Positions 7,274-16,784 of a stretch of DNA of 64,000 bases are shown piece by piece. Each line of letters starts with the position of its first letter. The first letter of the stretch is position 1. Made by a program: the position numbers and the translations under genes. The stretch is from DAITMV01 sp046318595. GTDB taxonomy: Bacteria > Pseudomonadota > Gammaproteobacteria > Burkholderiales > Burkholderiaceae_B. Where the stretch lies: NCBI GenBank assembly GCA_046318595.1, contig JBKCTV010000091.1, positions 143,370 through 207,369 on the forward strand, written 5' to 3'. Below the pieces are notes generated by a model. It did not search any database, had not been told where the DNA came from, and saw only the letters and a list, made by a program, of their open reading frames with translations.

Positions 7274-9123
7274 GCCCGGAGTTTTTGAAAGAATTGCCGA
7301 CCCTACCGGGGGTCTACCGCATGCTCGATGTCGAAGGCAAGGTTTTATATGTCGGCAAGGCGCGCGACTTAAAAAAACGCGTCAGCTCTTATTTTCAAAA
7401 AACCTTGAGCAGTCCGCGCATCGCCCACATGGTCGCCCAGATCGACAACATCGACATCACGGTGACGCGCTCGGAAGCCGAAGCCCTGCTGCTCGAAAAC
7501 AACCTCATCAAAACGCTCGCGCCGCGCTACAATATTTTGTTTCGCGATGACAAGTCCTATCCCTATCTGCGGTTGAGCGCACATAGCTTTCCGCGAATGT
7601 CCTACTACCGTGGCGCGGTCGACAAGCGCAGCCAGTATTTCGGACCGTTTCCCAATTCCTGGGCGGTCAAGGAAAGTATTCAACTGATTCAGCGGGTGTT
7701 TCATCTGCGCACCTGCGAAGACTCGGTGTTCGCGCATCGCTCACGGCCTTGTCTGCTGGCCCAGATCGACCGTTGCAGCGCTCCCTGCGTGCAGCGCGTC
7801 AGTGCCGACGATTACGCCCGCGACGTCGATTCTGCCGCGCGTTTCCTGCGCGGTCAGTATCAGGACGTGATGCGCGAACTGGAAGAAAAAATGCGCGTTG
7901 CCGCCGAGGAGCTGCGCTTCGAACAAGCCGCCGTTTATCGCAACCAGATGGGTGCTTTATCGAAGGTTCTGCATCAGCAGTCGGTCGAAACCACCGGGGG
8001 CGACGACGACGCCGACATCATCGCGGTGGCGGTCGGCGATGGCTCGGTCTGCGTCAACCTGGCGATGGTGCGCGGCGGTCGGCACCTGGGCGACCGGGCG
8101 GTGTTTCCCGCGATGGGCGACAGCGCCGAAGTGTCGCCAGCCGAAGTACTGGAAGCGTTTTTGTCGCAACACTATATCGAAAGCGCTTTCCCGACCGTCA
8201 TTATTGTCAATCAAGACATCGACAACGCCGAGCTGCTGATGCTGTTGGCGCAACAGGCCGGCCGTAAAGTCAACCTCGTCCGACACCCGCAGGGCACGCG
8301 GCGGCGCTGGCTGGAAATGGCCGAAGACAATGCCCGCATCGCCCTGGCGCGGCGGATCGCCGAGTATGGTTCGGCGCGCTACCGCACCCGCTTGCTGGCC
8401 GAAACCCTTGGTCTGGCCGAAGAGGGTGAACCGGCCGACCCGGCAACGAATTTGGCAGGCGAGTTGGCAAACGACTTGGCAAGCATTCGCATCGAGTGTT
8501 TCGACATCAGCCACACCGCGGGCGAGGCGACCCAGGCCTCGTGCGTGGTTTATCACGACCATGCGATGCAAAACAGAGCGTACCGCCGCTACAACATCGA
8601 CGGCATCACCCCGGGCGACGATTATGCGGCGATGCGTCAAGTGCTGCTGCGGCGCTACGAAAAAGTTGAGCCGGCCCGTCTGCCGACGCTGGTGTTGATC
8701 GACGGCGGAAAAGGCCAGGTGGAAATCGCCCGGCAGGTGTTTACCGAGCTCGGCCTGAACACTGCTGTAATCGTCGGGGTGGCGAAAGGGGAAGGGCGCA
8801 AGGTCGGCCTGGAAACCTTGATTTTTACCGATGGTCGGCCACCGCTCGAGCTGGGGCAGACCCATCCGGCCCTGATGCTGATCGCCCAAATCCGCGACGA
8901 GGCGCACCGTTTCGCCATCACGGGAATGCGCGCCAAACGCGCCAAGGCGCGCACCGTGTCGCAACTGGAAGACATCGACGGGATCGGCGCCAAACGCCGG
9001 CAGAAACTGCTCAGCCATTTCGGCGGGTTGCGCGGCGTGCGTGCGGCCAGCATGGAGGATTTGATGACCGTCGAGGGGATTTCGGCGACGCTGGCCGAGG
9101 AAATCTATCGGCGGCTGCATTAA
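7270..9123 (+). CDS. uvrC: Excinuclease ABC subunit C
   Basis: UvrC makes both incisions flanking a DNA lesion after UvrAB recognition. All domains are present in 617 residues: the GIY-YIG nuclease at the N-terminus (GVYRMLDVEGKVLYVGKARD), the UVR coiled segment binding UvrB (about 200-235, ELRFEQAAVYRNQM), the RNase H-like nuclease (ECFDISHTAGE near 410 and LVLIDGGKGQVE near 475), and a C-terminal double helix-hairpin-helix (IDGIGAKRRQKLL... VEGISATLAEEI). It starts at an ATG overlapping the stop of the glycosylase gene. Uptake next to pgsA is the usual proteobacterial arrangement. Confidence 0.96.
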   Translation: MSPEFLKELPTLPGVYRMLDVEGKVLYVGKARDLKKRVSSYFQKTLSSPRIAHMVAQIDNIDITVTRSEAEALLLENNLIKTLAPRYNILFRDDKSYPYLRLSAHSFPRMSYYRGAVDKRSQYFGPFPNSWAVKESIQLIQRVFHLRTCEDSVFAHRSRPCLLAQIDRCSAPCVQRVSADDYARDVDSAARFLRGQYQDVMRELEEKMRVAAEELRFEQAAVYRNQMGALSKVLHQQSVETTGGDDDADIIAVAVGDGSVCVNLAMVRGGRHLGDRAVFPAMGDSAEVSPAEVLEAFLSQHYIESAFPTVIIVNQDIDNAELLMLLAQQAGRKVNLVRHPQGTRRRWLEMAEDNARIALARRIAEYGSARYRTRLLAETLGLAEEGEPADPATNLAGELANDLASIRIECFDISHTAGEATQASCVVYHDHAMQNRAYRRYNIDGITPGDDYAAMRQVLLRRYEKVEPARLPTLVLIDGGKGQVEIARQVFTELGLNTAVIVGVAKGEGRKVGLETLIFTDGRPPLELGQTHPALMLIAQIRDEAHRFAITGMRAKRAKARTVSQLEDIDGIGAKRRQKLLSHFGGLRGVRAASMEDLMTVEGISATLAEEIYRRLH

Positions 9124-9197
9124 GCCTGTCTAAACAAATCCTGCCGATAATTGTTGTATGCTTGTGGGCTGTCGTTGATGAGTAGAATACCATCCGC

Positions 9198-9767
9198 ATG
9201 CCGCTGAACATTCCTATGCTGCTCACCTGGGTACGAATCGTCCTGATCCCCCTCGTGGTCGGGGTGTATTTCGTGCCCGACACTTGGCTATCGCCTCACA
9301 TGCAAAACTGGATCGGTGCGCTCGTGTTCATCGCGGCCGCCCTGACCGACGGCTTCGATGGCTATCTGGCGCGTCGCTGGAATCAGACTTCGTCGTTTGG
9401 CGCGTTTCTCGACCCCGTCGCCGATAAGTTGATGGTCAGCGCGGCGCTCATCGTGCTGGTCGCCTTGATCCGCGTTCATCCCATCGTTGCCCTCATCATC
9501 ATCGGCCGGGAAATCACCATCTCCGCCTTGCGCGAGTGGATGGCCGCGATTGGCGCCAGCGCCAGCACCGCGGTCAACTCGCTGGGAAAGCTCAAGACCA
9601 TCGCGCAAATGGTCGCGATCCCGTTGCTGTTGTTCAACGAACCTTTGTTTGGTGTCAACATGCATTTGCTGGGCGAGCTGCTGGTCTGGGTCTCCGCCGT
9701 GCTGACTGTATGGTCGATGTGCTATTACCTCGCCAAGTCGTGGCCCACTATACGGTCGCATGCTTGA
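9198..9767 (+). CDS. pgsA: CDP-diacylglycerol--glycerol-3-phosphate 3-phosphatidyltransferase
   Basis: Inner-membrane enzyme making phosphatidylglycerophosphate, the committed step to phosphatidylglycerol and cardiolipin. The CDP-alcohol phosphatidyltransferase signature with its metal-binding aspartates is intact (TDGFDGYLARRWNQTSSFGA then FLDPVADK, about residues 50-77). The remaining 189 residues hold several hydrophobic helices. It follows uvrC by 74 bases and precedes a tRNA gene, a layout conserved in many beta- and gammaproteobacteria. Confidence 0.94.
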   Translation: MPLNIPMLLTWVRIVLIPLVVGVYFVPDTWLSPHMQNWIGALVFIAAALTDGFDGYLARRWNQTSSFGAFLDPVADKLMVSAALIVLVALIRVHPIVALIIIGREITISALREWMAAIGASASTAVNSLGKLKTIAQMVAIPLLLFNEPLFGVNMHLLGELLVWVSAVLTVWSMCYYLAKSWPTIRSHA

Positions 9768-9868
9768 AAAAACGTTCGTGGACCTTGAAAAATGAGCCCT
9801 TTCGTTTTGAAGCTAAATGAAGGGTAGTTGTTTTAGCAAAACAGATATCAGGTACAATCAGCCAGCAT

Positions 9869-9956
9869 GGAAGCTTGGCAGAGTGGTCGATTGCACCGGT
9901 CTTGAAAACCGGCAACCCGCAAGGGTTCCAGGGTTCGAATCCCTGAGCTTCCGCCA
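9869..9956 (+). tRNA. tRNA-Ser (anticodon UGA)
   Basis: An 88-base cloverleaf: acceptor GGAAGCT pairs with AGCTTCC, followed by G and an encoded CCA. The anticodon loop CTTGAAA (9901-9907) gives TGA. A long variable arm (AACCCGCAAGGGTT) and the T-loop TTCGAAT are typical of class II tRNA-Ser. Confidence 0.96.
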
Positions 9957-9963
9957 ATATCAA

Positions 9964-9996
9964 GCTTGTAGCCCGCTTGTAGCCCGCTTGTAGTCC
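9964..9996 (+). repeat. Three 11-bp tandem repeats
   Basis: GCTTGTAGCCC occurs twice and GCTTGTAGTCC once, end to end, just after the tRNA-Ser 3' end. No function is evident. Short repeats beside a tRNA gene can be scars of integration or slippage. Confidence 0.6.
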
Positions 9997-10046
9997 TTAA
10001 GCTGGGAAAATACCCGCCCAATCTCTCTATCCAAGAGGGCTACTAT

Positions 10047-11459
10047 TCAGTAGCCAGCAAGTTTTTTCGATTTATCCATACTGGCGCGTAAGCGGTCGAG
10101 CACCGATTTATGGGCTCCGCGCATGGCCAGTTGGCGAGCGTGCGAAAGAGCGCGGTCGCGTAGGCCCAAATCGAAACAACTCTCGATGAGCGAAATATGG
10201 ATCATGGGTGAGGGCATCTCTTCCGCCGCCTCGAAAGCCGTCAACGCCTTCTCCAGCAAAGTTTGCGCCTTATGGTTCGCTCCCGCGAACGACTCCCGTT
10301 TGACTGCAATCAAAATTCTCGCCACTTCCATATCCGGATTCTTCAACGAATGCCTCATTTTCAGCACGACACGGTCGGCATCCTCCTGGCGTCCTTCATT
10401 AATCAAGGCCGTGGATAAATTGACAAAGTCGTCGGCGCGCGCCAGCACCGTGCCTTGGGTTCGATCGATTACTTTTTGCAGATACTGTTTGGCGCGGGCG
10501 TTGTCGTTGAGGCGGATCGACAGGTCGGCAAGCTTACGCAGGCGGTTCACATTGTTCAATCCCGCACTGCCGATCTGTTCGAGTATCTCCAGCGATTCGT
10601 CGGGTCGGTTCAGCTCCCACAGCACGTCGGCCAGCAGGTCTCTCGCCGCCGTGAATTCCGGCTTTTCTGTCACAAGCTGCCGCAGCTCTTTTTCGGCGCT
10701 GATGAAGTTGCTGCGTTTTGTCTGGACCCGCGCCAGAGCCATGTTCATCCAGGGCGCAGGACGATCGGCGATCGCTTGATGTAAAAGCAGTTCCGCCTGG
10801 TCATTTTCGCCTAAAGCCATATGCGATTTGATGCGCAGCTTGAAAATTTCGCTGCCATGGGCCGGGTGTTTACGCTGGGTCTGGTCGCACAGTGCGAGGG
10901 CTTGCTTGAATTCGCCGGTGCCGTGCGCTCTCGATACCGGGTACAGAGCGTTTTTCTTGACGAATAGCCTGATGACTCGTTCGGCCAACTGCGAAGACGT
11001 GAACGGTTTGATTAAATAATCGTCTGGTTCGAATTCCATCACACCCAGGACGCTCGTGTATTTTCTCTCGCCCGTGATCATGATGAAGCTGGTGCTCCAG
11101 GGCAGCCGGTTGTCCAGTTGCAGTTCTTCGAGAAGCTGCTGCCCCGTACGATGATCGTCCAGTTGGTACTCGCAAATGATCAGATCCACATTCGCGGCCT
11201 CTAGCGCCCGCGCCACCTCAAGGGTGCTGCAAGCATAGCGTATACTGGCGGCGCCGAGCTGCGATAGCTGTTCCTGCAGTGCCCGTCGGCTGGCCAAGGC
11301 GCCATCGACGATCAGCGCCGATCGGCCCATCAGCGGGTGCAGGTTGTTGATTTCTTCCTGTAGTGTGTTGCGTCCTCTCTGCGAGGCGATCAGGTTGAAT
11401 GGACTGGCGGTATTGTTTGACACAGCAGCCTTTGTGCCATTCGATAAAGCAATAGACAT
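10047..11459 (-). CDS. Response-regulator-like protein with TPR repeats, degenerate receiver
   Basis: The 470-residue protein has an N-terminal receiver domain (about residues 44-170) followed by tetratricopeptide-like helical repeats to the C-terminus. It belongs to a TPR response-regulator type common in betaproteobacteria. The receiver keeps the conserved Lys (DYLIKPFT), but the phospho-acceptor position reads LIICEYQL, with Glu97 where Asp is expected, and the acidic pocket is VDG rather than a double Asp. It is therefore unlikely to be phosphorylated in the normal way; Glu could mimic the phosphorylated state. No DNA-binding output domain is present, so it probably acts through protein contacts. 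It is transcribed away from the tRNA-Arg and activator genes. Confidence 0.8.
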   Translation of the reverse strand: MSIALSNGTKAAVSNNTASPFNLIASQRGRNTLQEEINNLHPLMGRSALIVDGALASRRALQEQLSQLGAASIRYACSTLEVARALEAANVDLIICEYQLDDHRTGQQLLEELQLDNRLPWSTSFIMITGERKYTSVLGVMEFEPDDYLIKPFTSSQLAERVIRLFVKKNALYPVSRAHGTGEFKQALALCDQTQRKHPAHGSEIFKLRIKSHMALGENDQAELLLHQAIADRPAPWMNMALARVQTKRSNFISAEKELRQLVTEKPEFTAARDLLADVLWELNRPDESLEILEQIGSAGLNNVNRLRKLADLSIRLNDNARAKQYLQKVIDRTQGTVLARADDFVNLSTALINEGRQEDADRVVLKMRHSLKNPDMEVARILIAVKRESFAGANHKAQTLLEKALTAFEAAEEMPSPMIHISLIESCFDLGLRDRALSHARQLAMRGAHKSVLDRLRASMDKSKKLAGY

Positions 11460-11560
11460 ATAGACCTAGCTTCCGAGCGTTGAGCATGCAGATTCTTATC
11501 GGCAGCTCGGCGGGAAACTTTAGGAAAGGACGTGCGATCCGTCCTCGGGTGTGGCTGGGA

Positions 11561-11635
11561 TGGTCCCGCCGACAGGAATCGAACCTGTATTTAGCGCTTA
11601 GGAGGCACTCGTTCTATCCATTGAACTACGGCGAG
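11561..11635 (-). tRNA. tRNA-Arg (anticodon CCU)
   Basis: On the minus strand a 75-base cloverleaf folds: acceptor CTCGCCG with CGGCGGG, D-arm GTTC...GAAC, anticodon stem AGTGC/GCGCT around the loop CTCCTAA (anticodon CCT), T-arm ACAGG-TTCGATT-CCTGT, and an encoded CCA end. It stands about 1.5 kb from the end of the T3SS island. Confidence 0.93.
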
Positions 11636-11758
11636 CAGCGGGAACGGCAGCTCAGCAGATTGTGCCACAAACGCGATTACTCTACCGCCTTTGGGTATTA
11701 GCAGCCTTGGCCTTATAGTGGTAAAACCAGACATGCCTCATTTTTATGGTTACTTGCC

Positions 11759-13126
11759 ATGCAGTCTCTGACGCTGTGCTTGTCGAGTTCGTTGATGGAA
11801 CAGCCCTTCGTTTTGGCAAGCCAGCGCTTGGGTTTGAGCCTGCGAACGGTACAAAACGTCGAAAGCCTGGACTTCGCTGCCCAAGACAGCGACTGGACGA
11901 TTGTTTATGGTTCGATGGAAAACGTGCAGAACATCGCTCAGCGCTGCATTCGGCAGGGTAAAAACCCCCGTACACATTTGATTCGTGTCATCGATCAAGC
12001 ATGGGAGCAATACTTTTTCCATGACTTACCGATTTTTGCCTCAGTGGTGATACCGAAATCGGAAGCCGATGCGATCCATCTCTTAAGAAAGCTCGCCAAA
12101 GCCAAAGATTTTGCCCAGCCCGTGGCCGCTGCCCCGGCAAAAAATAACCAACAAGCATCAGCCGTCGACTGGATACGGGCCAGCCCACAATTGGCAGTGA
12201 CCTTAAACAACATTTACAAAATCGCCACCAAACCGGTCGATATTTTGATGTTTGGCGAAACCGGCAGCGGCAAAGACATGCTCGCCAAACACATTCACCA
12301 GGTTTCGCTGCGCAAGGGAAATTTCGTGCATATCAACTGTGCCGCCTTGCCCGACCAACTAATCGAAAGCGAATTGTTCGGTGTCGAGGCTGGTGCGTAC
12401 ACCGGAGCGACCCGCTCGCGTCCCGGAAAAATAGAGCTGGCCGATGGCGGTACGCTGTACCTGGATGAAATCGACAGCATGAGCCTGGTCTGCCAAGCTA
12501 AGCTGCTCACCACGCTCCAGGAGCGGGGCGCGGAACGCCTGGGTGGCAATAAATTCGTCAAGTCCAGCTTTCGGGTGATCGCATCCACCAAAATCGATTT
12601 GACCGAGCAAGTGAGTAAAGGCTTGTTTCGGCAAGACTTATTGTTTCGCATCGAGGTCGTTACGTTGCCCATTCCCCCACTGCGGCAACGGATGGAGGAC
12701 ATCCCCTTGCTGTTCGAGCTGTTTTGTCAGGAGTCGGCCAAGCTCTACGAATGCGAAACACCCGACATTCCGCCCGAAATTCGGGCGGCGCTCCTCATGC
12801 ACGACTGGCCGGGCAATGTGCGTGAGCTGAAGGCGTCGGCAGAGCGCTTCGTGCTGGGGATGCCGCTGACGCGAACCAAGGTGGATGAATCGACCAAAGC
12901 CCATCCCGGTTTGAAGGTAATGCTCAAGGAGTACGAGAAACGGCTCATCGAGCAGGCGCTGAGCGCGAATGATCAGGTTGTTGCCAAAGCAGCAGAGGCT
13001 TTGCGGATGACGCCGCATAACCTCTACTATCGCATCAAACAGATCGGCATTCGCCTATCCTCGGCCGAAGTCGATAAGGCAAAGCAGAGCGATGGTATCG
13101 CTTCTGCTGCCAGCCAAAACAGATGA
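11759..13126 (+). CDS. Sigma-54-dependent transcriptional activator, HrpR/HrpS-like
   Basis: A bacterial enhancer-binding protein of 455 residues. The AAA+ domain (about 140-370) shows Walker A GETGSGKD (166-173), GAYTGA (212-217, the GAFTGA loop that touches sigma-54, with Tyr for Phe), Walker B GGTLYLDEID (230-239) and the WPGNVREL motif. A Fis-type helix-turn-helix lies at about 405-435 (AAEALRMTPHNLYYRIKQIG). Residues 1-130 are unlike a normal receiver and carry no clear phospho-acceptor, so the trigger is unknown. It lies convergent to the T3SS secreted-protein block. By analogy with P. syringae HrpR/HrpS I infer that it activates an ECF sigma gene controlling the T3SS; no such sigma gene is in the window. 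Confidence 0.85.
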   Translation: MQSLTLCLSSSLMEQPFVLASQRLGLSLRTVQNVESLDFAAQDSDWTIVYGSMENVQNIAQRCIRQGKNPRTHLIRVIDQAWEQYFFHDLPIFASVVIPKSEADAIHLLRKLAKAKDFAQPVAAAPAKNNQQASAVDWIRASPQLAVTLNNIYKIATKPVDILMFGETGSGKDMLAKHIHQVSLRKGNFVHINCAALPDQLIESELFGVEAGAYTGATRSRPGKIELADGGTLYLDEIDSMSLVCQAKLLTTLQERGAERLGGNKFVKSSFRVIASTKIDLTEQVSKGLFRQDLLFRIEVVTLPIPPLRQRMEDIPLLFELFCQESAKLYECETPDIPPEIRAALLMHDWPGNVRELKASAERFVLGMPLTRTKVDESTKAHPGLKVMLKEYEKRLIEQALSANDQVVAKAAEALRMTPHNLYYRIKQIGIRLSSAEVDKAKQSDGIASAASQNR

Positions 13127-13182
13127 CGACGCTTCCCTGGGTGGAGACATCGGGCGTGGGGTCGTCATCGTGCCTGCCGTTA

Positions 13183-14730
13183 TCAAGTGTTACCCGCAGC
13201 ACGAATAGCCTGCAATAACGAGTCATCGAGCGCTTTTTCGTCACTACTAAGCGCATCCGCTTGACGCGAATGCGTCTGTTGCCAGGCTTTTGCAATTTCG
13301 GCGTCGTGAGTATCGCCTGCCCCTGCCAACTGGCTGGCCCCTTGACCAAGGTTGGGGACCACAAAAATCATACCATTTACGATCGAGCCGAAGGTGTCAT
13401 TATTATCCTTGGGGCCTTTAAGTTCCTTGACTACGTTATCCAGTTCTTTATTTACCGACTCTTCGGTATGTTTTGAAATGAAATCCTCTTTAGACTTATA
13501 TTCGATTTTTTGATCGTCTGGGAGGCCATCATATTTTTTGCCGAGTGCCTGACGTTGGTTAGCTATATTTTCGTCGAGATCACGTTTGATCTGTTCTCTT
13601 TTTTCGGCTTTTGCTGTTTCGACACGCGCTTTAAATTCCGTCCGAGTTTCGTTGGGCCTTTGTTTCAACTCTTTATTGGCCCATTTGTCGAGAGCCTTGT
13701 CAATTTGTTTTTCGCGCTCGGCTAAAACTTTCTCAGCGGTGTGTCGGTCTTGTATTTGATTGACTTTCTTATTCACGACTTCTTTAATTTTTTCTGCCTG
13801 CTTTTCAGCGGGGAGTTCATCGAAATCTTTTTCTTTCTTGCGCGCATCGGCAGCAGCATAGACTTCGTTTAATTCTTCTGTCTTTAAACGCACCTTTCTG
13901 CCTTCTTCTGCTGCTCTGGAATTAGTGTCTTTTATTATTTTGTTGACTTCTGTTTGGGTATTATCTTTCCCTTTATCTAAATTTTTAATATCTTCGAGAC
14001 CTTTTTCGGACGGCGGGGTAGGGCTTTTGCCGCCCTTTAAAAAACTTTTACCAAATGAATAGCCGCGCTTCAAAAAGTAAGACGACGCCCCCGCCAAAGC
14101 GAAACCGCTGAAGGCAATACTGGTAACCCCTGAGGCGATTGCTGCCTTGTGAGTGGAGTCTGCCGCGCTAATCGCGGCTTTGAACTCGGCGAGTTCTTGT
14201 TTGCTCATTGATAGATGAACGGTCGCGCGCAGTTTTTTGTAAAGAGCAAATACTTTTTGCATCAAAAATTCAAACTGGGACATCCCTGGTGGGATTTTCA
14301 TATTATTTAATTGATTGACCAGATGTTTGTCGCCAGTTGCTTCCGCCAGTAGATTGACTTTGTTCTGTACTTCTTTGACACTCAGGCGGTTGCCGTTGGC
14401 TTGGGTCTTGCCCGCCAAGGCCTCACCAAGCTGTTTCGTAAAATCGGCTGGTGGCTCGGCTAGAAAGGACGTGACTTTAAGCAGTGCCGCTGAGCTGATC
14501 ATCTCTGGCGATAATTTTCCCGACAAAATCAATTCGGTTTTTTGCTCTTTGCTTAATGAATTCCATTCGTCCACGCTTAGAAAATCATCAGCCAGCACAC
14601 CAAGTTCGATCATTTGGTTTTTATCTTTTTGCGACATCTTTAAAAATTCCGCATTCGATAAAAGACCATCGCCGTCGGTATCGTGTTTTTGTTTTAATGC
14701 TTGCAGGGCAGGGCTGATTTCGACCATCAT
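13183..14730 (-). CDS. Candidate T3SS translocator/secreted protein with EF-hand loop
   Basis: A 515-residue protein at the distal end of the secreted-protein block. Residues 17-28 (DTDGDGLLSNAE) are a textbook 12-residue EF-hand calcium loop, followed by a second, looser copy of the same module (DDFLSVDEWNSLSKEQ). A hydrophobic stretch lies at 196-219, then a long charged, coiled-coil-rich region (about 235-430), and a short Gly-rich hydrophobic patch near 450-470. One membrane segment plus coiled coils fits a minor translocator (YopD/SipC-like), and it follows the SctE-like gene by 42 bases. I recognise no family-specific motif; it could equally be an effector. SD GGAGA precedes the start. 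Confidence 0.65.
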   Translation of the reverse strand: MMVEISPALQALKQKHDTDGDGLLSNAEFLKMSQKDKNQMIELGVLADDFLSVDEWNSLSKEQKTELILSGKLSPEMISSAALLKVTSFLAEPPADFTKQLGEALAGKTQANGNRLSVKEVQNKVNLLAEATGDKHLVNQLNNMKIPPGMSQFEFLMQKVFALYKKLRATVHLSMSKQELAEFKAAISAADSTHKAAIASGVTSIAFSGFALAGASSYFLKRGYSFGKSFLKGGKSPTPPSEKGLEDIKNLDKGKDNTQTEVNKIIKDTNSRAAEEGRKVRLKTEELNEVYAAADARKKEKDFDELPAEKQAEKIKEVVNKKVNQIQDRHTAEKVLAEREKQIDKALDKWANKELKQRPNETRTEFKARVETAKAEKREQIKRDLDENIANQRQALGKKYDGLPDDQKIEYKSKEDFISKHTEESVNKELDNVVKELKGPKDNNDTFGSIVNGMIFVVPNLGQGASQLAGAGDTHDAEIAKAWQQTHSRQADALSSDEKALDDSLLQAIRAAGNT

Positions 14731-14772
14731 GATTCTCCAGTGGGCGGGCTCTAAGGCGTCCCGAAATAAATG

Positions 14773-15654
14773 TTAAATATTCAGTTTTCCGATGGCTGAT
14801 AAGAACGATGTTTGGCCAGATCCGATATCGTCGCGACTTTCTGAAAGTCGACCAAGTTCGTCCATGGCTTTCTTGCGTTCTTTTTCGTTGCCATTAATCA
14901 ATAGATCTAATAATGCAAGGATTTTCTCCATTGCTGCTATTTGAATTTTCAAAACACTTTCTTCGATGGTGAATCCAGCGCCAACTGCAACGGCCCCTAT
15001 CGATACGCTATTAGCCGTGACATTGACACTCTTCACCACATTTGTTTCGGCGGCGACCAACTGTTTATTAAACAGCGCGAGTATACGTTCCAACAGGCTG
15101 GCACCGCCTTTGGCGAAGGCAGCGGCACCCATGGTCAGCATCACAAGAACAAGATCGATGCCCAGCGTCACCCATTTTGCTACGTCGGCATTGCCGCCAC
15201 ATATTGCCTTGACCGCATCGTTGAAAAAAGATTCTTTACCTGTGGCGTCAGCATAAATTTCTCCGGCCAACTGCGCCGCCATGATACCGACGACAATACC
15301 CGTCAAAACCGGTCCGCCCACGGGTATGACCATCACCGCCACGATAGCGACCGCCATCGCTATTTTGGTAAACAAACCTTTCCAAAACCCTGCATGTTTG
15401 GCTTCCAGTTGCTTCTTGATCTGCTCGAAAAGTTTGTCTATTCGTGCGAGCTCGGCTTTCTGGCTACTCTTTAAAGAGTTTTCCAAAAACTTACCCACCC
15501 CCTGCATCAGTTTGCCCAAAAGAAGTTCCAGCTTTTGGCGCAAGTTCGTATCGTTCCTCAAAATATCTTTAAGGTCGGCACTGTCAGGAATTTGATCCAG
15601 TACGTTGCTGAGCACTGGTGAAAAGGGCGGCGGCGAAGCAACAGACGTGGACAT
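14773..15654 (-). CDS. sctE: Probable hydrophobic T3SS translocator (YopB/SipB-like)
   Basis: The 293-residue protein has the organisation of the major pore-forming translocator: a polar N-terminus, an amphipathic helix region (30-90), two hydrophobic segments (about 95-131, including IAMAVAIVAVMVIPVGGPVL, and 160-182, LGIDLVLVMLTMGAAAF), and a coiled C-terminus. Proteins of this type insert in the host membrane at the tip of the needle. It is shorter than YopB (about 400 residues) and lacks a long N-terminal coiled coil. AAGGAG precedes the ATG. It lies between two genes of the same block, with short gaps, so it is co-transcribed. The assignment rests on topology and context. Confidence 0.7.
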   Translation of the reverse strand: MSTSVASPPPFSPVLSNVLDQIPDSADLKDILRNDTNLRQKLELLLGKLMQGVGKFLENSLKSSQKAELARIDKLFEQIKKQLEAKHAGFWKGLFTKIAMAVAIVAVMVIPVGGPVLTGIVVGIMAAQLAGEIYADATGKESFFNDAVKAICGGNADVAKWVTLGIDLVLVMLTMGAAAFAKGGASLLERILALFNKQLVAAETNVVKSVNVTANSVSIGAVAVGAGFTIEESVLKIQIAAMEKILALLDLLINGNEKERKKAMDELGRLSESRDDIGSGQTSFLSAIGKLNI

Positions 15655-15691
15655 AATAAAACTCCTTAAGCTATCGAAATGTGCCGAGCAG

Positions 15692-16738
15692 TCAATTCAG
15701 ATGGCAGTCTTTGAAAGATTCAGAAATAGTTCTTATCACTGAGACGAGTGAGTTCGTACGTTGTACGCCAGATTCAGAAGCTTCTTGAATTTGGCCCTCC
15801 CAAAAAGCCTTCGGGCCTTCATTTGCGCCCACGAGCTCCTTTGTAAGACCGTACAACAAGAGTGTGGATTTGCCTGCGGCTTCATTTGCTTTGAGTATGG
15901 CACTGAAAGGATCGTTTGTACTGACTGTGGCTTCTACGGCGCCTCGCATTGATCCAAGCGATGCGAGCATGTCCGCCTCGGCGTTGCGTGTGGCCGAGCC
16001 GTGCGCTTTGTCCGCTGTTTCTAACCATAGGCGTGGTGCGCCGGGTGTACCATATAGCTGCTGATGCCAGAGCTTTATGACTTCGTCGGGATCTGTCGTC
16101 GTACCGTTGGACGCACCTTTTGCCCATTCGGCAATGACTGCTTTTTTATCGGCTGTGCTAAGGCCCGTATTGCTTCCTATCCCCAGGTTAAGGTCGTTCT
16201 GCAAGGTACTTAAGGTCTTGAGGTTGGCCTGCAAATTTTTAGTGTCAGTTTGCACGCCCTTATCGGTCGAATTGGGGTCGCGTTTTGCCAGCTCGGTGAC
16301 CGTATAGGCTTCTGCCGCACCGATCTTGTGTGAGAAAGCTTTGGCTTCGGCCGCAGTCATTGTGGCGGCAATAGCAGCAAGCTGGGGGCTGGCGGTCGGG
16401 GCAAAAGTCATCAAAAAGCTAAGTTCTTTGGCGGAAAGGGCCAGCAACTCTTTCTTGCTTATGCGACCGTCCGCAAGAGCTTTTTGCAAGCCATCGCAAC
16501 TGCCATCGCTGGGAAGCTTGCCAATAAATGCCTTGGGGTCGGCTATAATCCCGTTTTTTGCCACGTCGGCTGCCAGTGGCGAGTTTTTTGTATTGATTAG
16601 TACGCGAACGTCTTCGCTACTCAGGGACGCCAGCTCTTGCCCCGTGATTTTGCCGTCTTTTAATGCGGCTTTTAAGTCGCTGCTCATCGTGAAGTCAGGT
16701 GGTGTGGCTGAAAAATTATAACTAAGGGCTTGTACCAT
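15692..16738 (-). CDS. Uncharacterised T3SS-block protein with two DGxI-type modules
   Basis: A 348-residue protein not matched to a known family. Two copies of the module shared across this block are visible: DGKITGQELASLSSEDVRVL (about 28-47) and DGRISKKELLALSAKELSFL (about 90-109). Each resembles half of an EF-hand or dockerin loop with a following helix. The rest is Ala-rich and mostly helical, without signal peptide or membrane segment, as expected for a type III substrate. It could be a needle-tip protein, a co-translocator or an effector. It is separated by 46 bases from the upstream gene at 16785-17903. Confidence 0.6.
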   Translation of the reverse strand: MVQALSYNFSATPPDFTMSSDLKAALKDGKITGQELASLSSEDVRVLINTKNSPLAADVAKNGIIADPKAFIGKLPSDGSCDGLQKALADGRISKKELLALSAKELSFLMTFAPTASPQLAAIAATMTAAEAKAFSHKIGAAEAYTVTELAKRDPNSTDKGVQTDTKNLQANLKTLSTLQNDLNLGIGSNTGLSTADKKAVIAEWAKGASNGTTTDPDEVIKLWHQQLYGTPGAPRLWLETADKAHGSATRNAEADMLASLGSMRGAVEATVSTNDPFSAILKANEAAGKSTLLLYGLTKELVGANEGPKAFWEGQIQEASESGVQRTNSLVSVIRTISESFKDCHLN

Positions 16739-16784
16739 TTTAATTCTCCATCAAAAGTTTTGAAGTGTGGGTTTCTAATTTAAA

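Noticed and set aside
13119..13172. Inverted repeat GATGACGAC/GTCGTCATC as a terminator between the activator and the T3SS block
   Set aside because: The loop is about 30 bases long and no T-tract follows on either strand.
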